Shown here piece by piece: positions 60,368-64,000 of a stretch of DNA of 64,000 bases; positions within the stretch are counted from its first letter, which is position 1; each line of letters starts with the position of its first letter. Source of the DNA: Hydrogenophaga sp. (GTDB lineage Bacteria > Pseudomonadota > Gammaproteobacteria > Burkholderiales > Burkholderiaceae_C); assembly GCF_011390835.1 (NCBI RefSeq), contig NZ_JAABRQ010000001.1, positions 248,001-312,000 of the forward strand, given 5' to 3'. The position numbers and the translations under genes are program-made. The notes under the pieces were generated by a model that saw nothing but the letters and a program-made list of their open reading frames with translations, searched no databases and had not been told where the DNA came from.

Positions 60368-62437
60368 ATGCACATTCTGTTTGACGATGCCGGGAAATTG
60401 CTGACCGGCCGCCTCATGTCCGAAGCCGAGAGCTCCCTTCAGGTCGAGCTGGATTCGGGCAAGCGGGTGAAGGTGAAGTCCGCCAACGCCTTGCTGCGTT
60501 TTGAGAAGCCGGCCCCGGCCGAGCTGATGCCGGCTGCCACCGCGCTGGCCGACACGCTGGAGCTGGAGCTGGCTTACGAGTTCGCGCCCGAAGACGAATT
60601 TGGTTTTGCCGACCTGGCGCGTGAGTACTTCAGCGATCACGCCACCACCACCGAACAGGTCGCTGCCCTGCTCTGCCTGCAAGGTGCACCGCATTACTTC
60701 CGCCGCGCTGGCAAGGGCCGATACAAGAAGGCGCCGCCCGAGATCCTGGCGCAGGCGCTGGCGGCAATCGAGAAGAAGCAGCAGGTGCAGGCTCAGATCG
60801 AGGCCTGGGCGACCGAGCTGGCGGCCGGCGTGTGCCCAGCGCCGGTGCGCGAGCAGCTGTACAAGATTCTCTTCAAGCCCGACAAAAACGCACCCGAGTA
60901 CAAGGCGGTGGTCGAGGCCGCGCGCAGCAGCCATGTCGCGCCACTGGCCCTGCTGGAGAAGTCGGGTGCCATCAGCAGCGCCTACCAGTTCCACTGGCAG
61001 CGCTTCTTGTTCGACCAGTTTCCCAAGGGCACGGGCTTCCCGCCGCTGCAGGCGCCCGCCATTGCCGACGAGCTGCCGCTGGCGAGCGCTCAGGCGTTTT
61101 CCATCGACGACTCCCACACCACCGAGATCGACGACGCCCTCTCCGTGCAAGGCCTGGGCAGCGGCACGATCACCCTGGGCATCCACATCGCGGCACCGGG
61201 TCTGGCGATCCAGCCCAACAGCGAAGTCGATGGCGTGGCGCGCCACCGCCTGTCCACCGTCTACATGCCGGGGCACAAGGTCACCATGCTGCCCGACGCC
61301 GTGGTGCAGGCCTACACCCTGGTGGCCGGGCGCGACTGTCCGGCAGTCTCGCTCTACGTCACGCTCGACGAAGCCACGCTGGACATCACCGAGACCCGCA
61401 CCCTGCTCGAGCGGGTGCCGATCGCGCTCAACCTGCGTCATGACCAGCTGGATGCGGTGATCACCGACGCCTGGCTGACCGGCACCGCACCGCTGGAATC
61501 CGCCACACCCGACATTGCCGCCCTGCAGCCGCAGCTGGCCTTTCTGTGGCGCCTGGCGCGGCACCTCAAGGCCCAGCGCGAAGTGGTTCGCGGCAAGCCA
61601 GAGTCCTTCAACCGGCCCGACTACAGCTTCAAGCTGGTGGGCGTGGCAGGCGACGAGCCCGATGGCAGCGAAACCGTGGTGATCAGCACGCGCCAGCGCG
61701 GCGCCCCGCTCGACCTGATGGTGGCCGAGGCCATGATCCTGGCCAACAGCACCTGGGGCCAGTGGCTGGCGGCGTGCGGCGTGCCCGGCATCTACCGAAG
61801 CCAGGCGAGTCTGGCGCCCGGCATCAAGGTGCGCATGGGCACCAAGGCACAGCCGCACGCGGGCATCGGTGTGCCAGCCTACGCCTGGAGCACCTCGCCG
61901 CTGCGCCGCTATGTGGATCTGGTCAACCAGTGGCAGATCATTGCCTGCGCGCGCCACGGCAACACCGCGGCGCTGGCCGCGCCGTTCAAGCCCAAAGACG
62001 CCAACCTGTTTGCCGTTATCAGCGCGTTTGACGCCGCCTACACCGCCTACAACGGCTTCCAGAACGGCATGGAGCGCTACTGGACGCTCAAGCACCTGCA
62101 GCAAGCCCAGATCGGCGAGCTTACCGCCACCTTGTTCAAGGACAACCTGGTGCGCGCCGACACGCTGCCGCTGGTGTTGCCGGTGATGGGCGCCGAAGGC
62201 CTGCCGCGCGGTGCGCATGTGCGAGTGCGCCTGGGTGCCATCGACGAGATCACGCTGGACATCTCGGGCACTGTGATCGAGCGGCTCGACCAGCCGGTGG
62301 ACGACACGACCGAGGACGACAGCGGCGAGGACGACGACACGCTGGCCAGCCCGCTGGCGCTGGCGATCAACCTCGACGAATCGGCAGACGACACGGCACA
62401 GACCGGCGCAACGTCGCCGGCCCCGGCGGGCGGCTGA
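60368..62437 (+). CDS. RNB-domain ribonuclease (RNase II/R type)
   Basis: The 689-residue protein degrades RNA 3' to 5'. It has an N-terminal helical region and the RNB catalytic block FSIDDSHTTEIDDALSVQGL with the conserved Asp residues. HRLSTVYMPGHKVTMLPDAVVQ and RRYVDLVNQWQIIA follow. No clear C-terminal S1 domain; instead an acidic tail rich in Asp/Glu. The length is that of the betaproteobacterial VacB/RNase II-like group rather than of true RNase R. Confidence 0.9.
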   Translation: MHILFDDAGKLLTGRLMSEAESSLQVELDSGKRVKVKSANALLRFEKPAPAELMPAATALADTLELELAYEFAPEDEFGFADLAREYFSDHATTTEQVAALLCLQGAPHYFRRAGKGRYKKAPPEILAQALAAIEKKQQVQAQIEAWATELAAGVCPAPVREQLYKILFKPDKNAPEYKAVVEAARSSHVAPLALLEKSGAISSAYQFHWQRFLFDQFPKGTGFPPLQAPAIADELPLASAQAFSIDDSHTTEIDDALSVQGLGSGTITLGIHIAAPGLAIQPNSEVDGVARHRLSTVYMPGHKVTMLPDAVVQAYTLVAGRDCPAVSLYVTLDEATLDITETRTLLERVPIALNLRHDQLDAVITDAWLTGTAPLESATPDIAALQPQLAFLWRLARHLKAQREVVRGKPESFNRPDYSFKLVGVAGDEPDGSETVVISTRQRGAPLDLMVAEAMILANSTWGQWLAACGVPGIYRSQASLAPGIKVRMGTKAQPHAGIGVPAYAWSTSPLRRYVDLVNQWQIIACARHGNTAALAAPFKPKDANLFAVISAFDAAYTAYNGFQNGMERYWTLKHLQQAQIGELTATLFKDNLVRADTLPLVLPVMGAEGLPRGAHVRVRLGAIDEITLDISGTVIERLDQPVDDTTEDDSGEDDDTLASPLALAINLDESADDTAQTGATSPAPAGG

Positions 62438-62459
62438 ACCAGCAGGGATAATCGGCGCC

Positions 62460-63326
62460 GTGAAGTCCGTCCTTGCTTACCTGAAGGCCCTGAGCACCCT
62501 GCAGCTCGCGCTGGGCATTTCGGTGGCGCTGCACGCCGCCCTGCTCACGGTGCGCTTTGTGAACCCGGAGGGCTTCAATCGGGTGTTCCAGGACACGCCG
62601 CTGGAGGTGATCCTGGTCAATGCCAAGAGCGACGAGCGCCCCGACAAGGCGATGGCCATCGCCCAGGCTTCGCTCGCCGGCGGCGGCGAGGCAGACAAAG
62701 GCCGCGCCACCTCGCCGCTGCCTCCCACACCCAATGCCCGCCTGGGTGACACCGCAGACGAAGACGAGCGCCAGATCGAGGCCCTCAAGCAGCAACAGAA
62801 CCAGATCCTGGCCCAGGTGCGCAAACAGCTGGCCACGATGCCGCCACCCGACCTGGAGGCGGTCAACCCCAGCCCCCAGCTTGTGGAGCGAGAGGCGCGC
62901 CGCAAAGCCCTGGTGAAGATCCTGGCCGAGATCGAGAAGCGCATCAACGAAGAAAACGCCAGGCCCAAGAAGCGCTACATCAGCCCGGCCACGCGCGAAG
63001 CCGTCTACGCCATCTATTACGACGACCTGCGCCGCCGCATCGAGGACCGCGGAACCACCAACTTCCCCGAGGCTGCCGGGCGCAAACTGTACGGCGAGCT
63101 GACCATGATCATCACCGTCAATTTCACCGGCGATGTGCTGCACACCGAGGTCGTGCAATCCTCTGGCCAGGCGGTGCTCGACCGCCGTGCCCAGGCCATC
63201 GTGCGCAGTCTTAATTTTGACCGATTCAGTGATGCCATGCGCCGCCAGGCCGATCAGATCGTCGTGGTTGCGCGCTTTCGCTTCACGCGCGACGCCACGC
63301 TGCAAACCCAGATGACCGGCCAATGA
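62460..63326 (+). CDS. TonB-like energy transducer protein
   Basis: A GTG at 62460 starts a 288-residue protein with an N-terminal membrane segment (about residues 14-34, LQLALGISVALHAALLTVRF). A periplasmic Ala/Gln/Glu-rich coiled coil follows. The C-terminal TonB domain has YGELTMIITVNFTGDVLHTEVVQSSG, matching the family fold. No exbB, exbD or receptor is adjacent. It overlaps mtgA by 4 bp (ATGA). Confidence 0.85.
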   Translation: MKSVLAYLKALSTLQLALGISVALHAALLTVRFVNPEGFNRVFQDTPLEVILVNAKSDERPDKAMAIAQASLAGGGEADKGRATSPLPPTPNARLGDTADEDERQIEALKQQQNQILAQVRKQLATMPPPDLEAVNPSPQLVEREARRKALVKILAEIEKRINEENARPKKRYISPATREAVYAIYYDDLRRRIEDRGTTNFPEAAGRKLYGELTMIITVNFTGDVLHTEVVQSSGQAVLDRRAQAIVRSLNFDRFSDAMRRQADQIVVVARFRFTRDATLQTQMTGQ

Positions 63327-64000
63327 GAGCCTTTGGCCGCTGGCTGCTCTGGATGCTGCTGGCTGGCATCGCGCTTCAGCTGTTTTTTCTTCTGCGAATC
63401 GCGCTGATGACGGTGGTCGATCCGCAGAGCACCGCTTTCATGCGCTCGGAGGCTTGGCGTGTGGCGCACCAAAGCCTGACCAGCGAGAAAAATTGGCGCT
63501 GGTCGGCCCGCTGGGTGGACCATGACCAGATCAGCCCACAGCTCAAGCGTGCGGTGATGGCCTCTGAAGATGCCGGCTTCGCCGAGCACGGTGGCGTCGA
63601 CTGGGACGCGCTGCAATCGGCCTGGCAAAAAAACGAGCGCCGTCAGGAACAGGCCGAAAAGCGCGCCGAGCAGATCGAGCGCCGGCTGGCCAAGAAGCCC
63701 GATGCGGCCGAGGCCGCGCTCAAATCCATCCGGCCACCCAAGATCATTGGCGGCTCGACCATCACCCAGCAGTTGGCTAAAAACCTGCTGCTCTCGGGCG
63801 AGCGCAGCCTGTTGCGCAAAGGACAGGAACTGGTGCTCACACTCATGCTGGAAGCCCTGCTGTCCAAACAGCGCATCCTGGAGATCTACCTCAACAGCGT
63901 GGAATGGGGCGAGGGCGTTTTTGGTGCCGAGGCCGCAGCCCAGCGCTACTTCAACAAGCCGGCTGCGAAACTGAACGCCTACGAGGCGGCGCGGCTGGCG
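63323..64000 (+). CDS. mtgA: Monofunctional peptidoglycan transglycosylase MtgA, partial
   Basis: MtgA polymerises lipid II glycan strands. The open frame continues past the window end (226 codons seen). A membrane segment lies at about residues 7-28, followed by MASEDAGFAEHGGVDWDALQ (catalytic Glu of the GT51 family), IGGSTITQQLAKNLLLSGER and EIYLNSVEWGEGVFGAEAAAQ. The insert EKRAEQIERRLAKKPDAAEA is longer than in many MtgA proteins. Truncated only by the window edge. Confidence 0.94.
   Translation, partial: MRAFGRWLLWMLLAGIALQLFFLLRIALMTVVDPQSTAFMRSEAWRVAHQSLTSEKNWRWSARWVDHDQISPQLKRAVMASEDAGFAEHGGVDWDALQSAWQKNERRQEQAEKRAEQIERRLAKKPDAAEAALKSIRPPKIIGGSTITQQLAKNLLLSGERSLLRKGQELVLTLMLEALLSKQRILEIYLNSVEWGEGVFGAEAAAQRYFNKPAAKLNAYEAARLA

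Noticed and set aside
59876-62218. 780-codon minus-strand open frame opposite the RNB ribonuclease
   Set aside because: The plus-strand gene has clear RNB catalytic motifs; the antisense frame has no recognisable motif.
1-64000. CRISPR arrays, tRNA or rRNA genes
   Set aside because: I saw no regularly spaced direct repeats and no tRNA- or rRNA-like stretches. A dedicated scan would be needed to exclude a single tRNA.

Overview
This 64 kb window is a high-GC chromosomal segment from a motile betaproteobacterium, most likely a Comamonadaceae member of the Hydrogenophaga/Acidovorax type. The evidence is the flhDC master regulator beside motAB, the flhB-flhA-flhF-flhG-fliA order, the single-flagellin fliC-fliD-fliS-fliT block, and the DUF2783/VOC/FAD-monooxygenase gene set. 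Species assignment is inference; no rRNA or tRNA gene is present.

Layout. (1) 122-6634: the rod/hook operon flgB-C-D-E-F-G on the minus strand, divergent from flgA-flgM-flgN on the plus strand. (2) About 6640-9800: an accessory gap holding a frameshifted lipoprotein remnant, a TlpA-like thioredoxin and an intact-looking IS5-family element (IS427-like, -1 frameshift). (3) 9812-20498: on the minus strand, flhD-flhC, motA-motB, cheY-cheZ, flhB-flhA-flhF-flhG and fliA. The flhG product lacks its P-loop. (4) 21231-24892: fliC-fliD-fliS-fliT. (5) 24994-36853: fliE on the minus strand, divergent from fliF-G-H-I-J-K and fliL-M-N-O-P-Q-R. (6) 36877-39645: two small exported proteins and a NarL/HisKA_3 two-component pair on the minus strand. 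(7) 39814-46132: a CheZ-like protein, a CheY-like protein, cheA, cheR, cheD, cheB and an Hpt protein; cheW and chemoreceptors are absent. They are followed by a response regulator carrying a pseudo-HPt domain and an orphan HPt fragment. (8) 47304-57477: a hypothetical protein, a VOC/DUF2783/FAD-monooxygenase catabolic set, a universal stress protein, and a substrate-binding lipoprotein / eight-PAS kinase / response regulator operon. (9) 57629-64000: housekeeping genes (a 3-hydroxyisobutyrate-dehydrogenase-like enzyme, rodA, a YqiA-like esterase, an RNB ribonuclease, a TonB-like protein and a partial mtgA).

How it works together. FlhDC (class I) probably activates the hook-basal-body and export operons. 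Sigma-28 (fliA), held by FlgM until the hook is complete, then drives late genes. Five sequences resembling the sigma-28 promoter (TAAA-N15-GCCGATAA) lie upstream of flgM, motA, fliC, fliS and the cheA operon. CheA/CheY/CheR/CheB/CheD form an adaptation-competent chemotaxis pathway. Two proteins, the true CheZ and the CheZ-like protein, both carry the D-x3-Q phosphatase signature.
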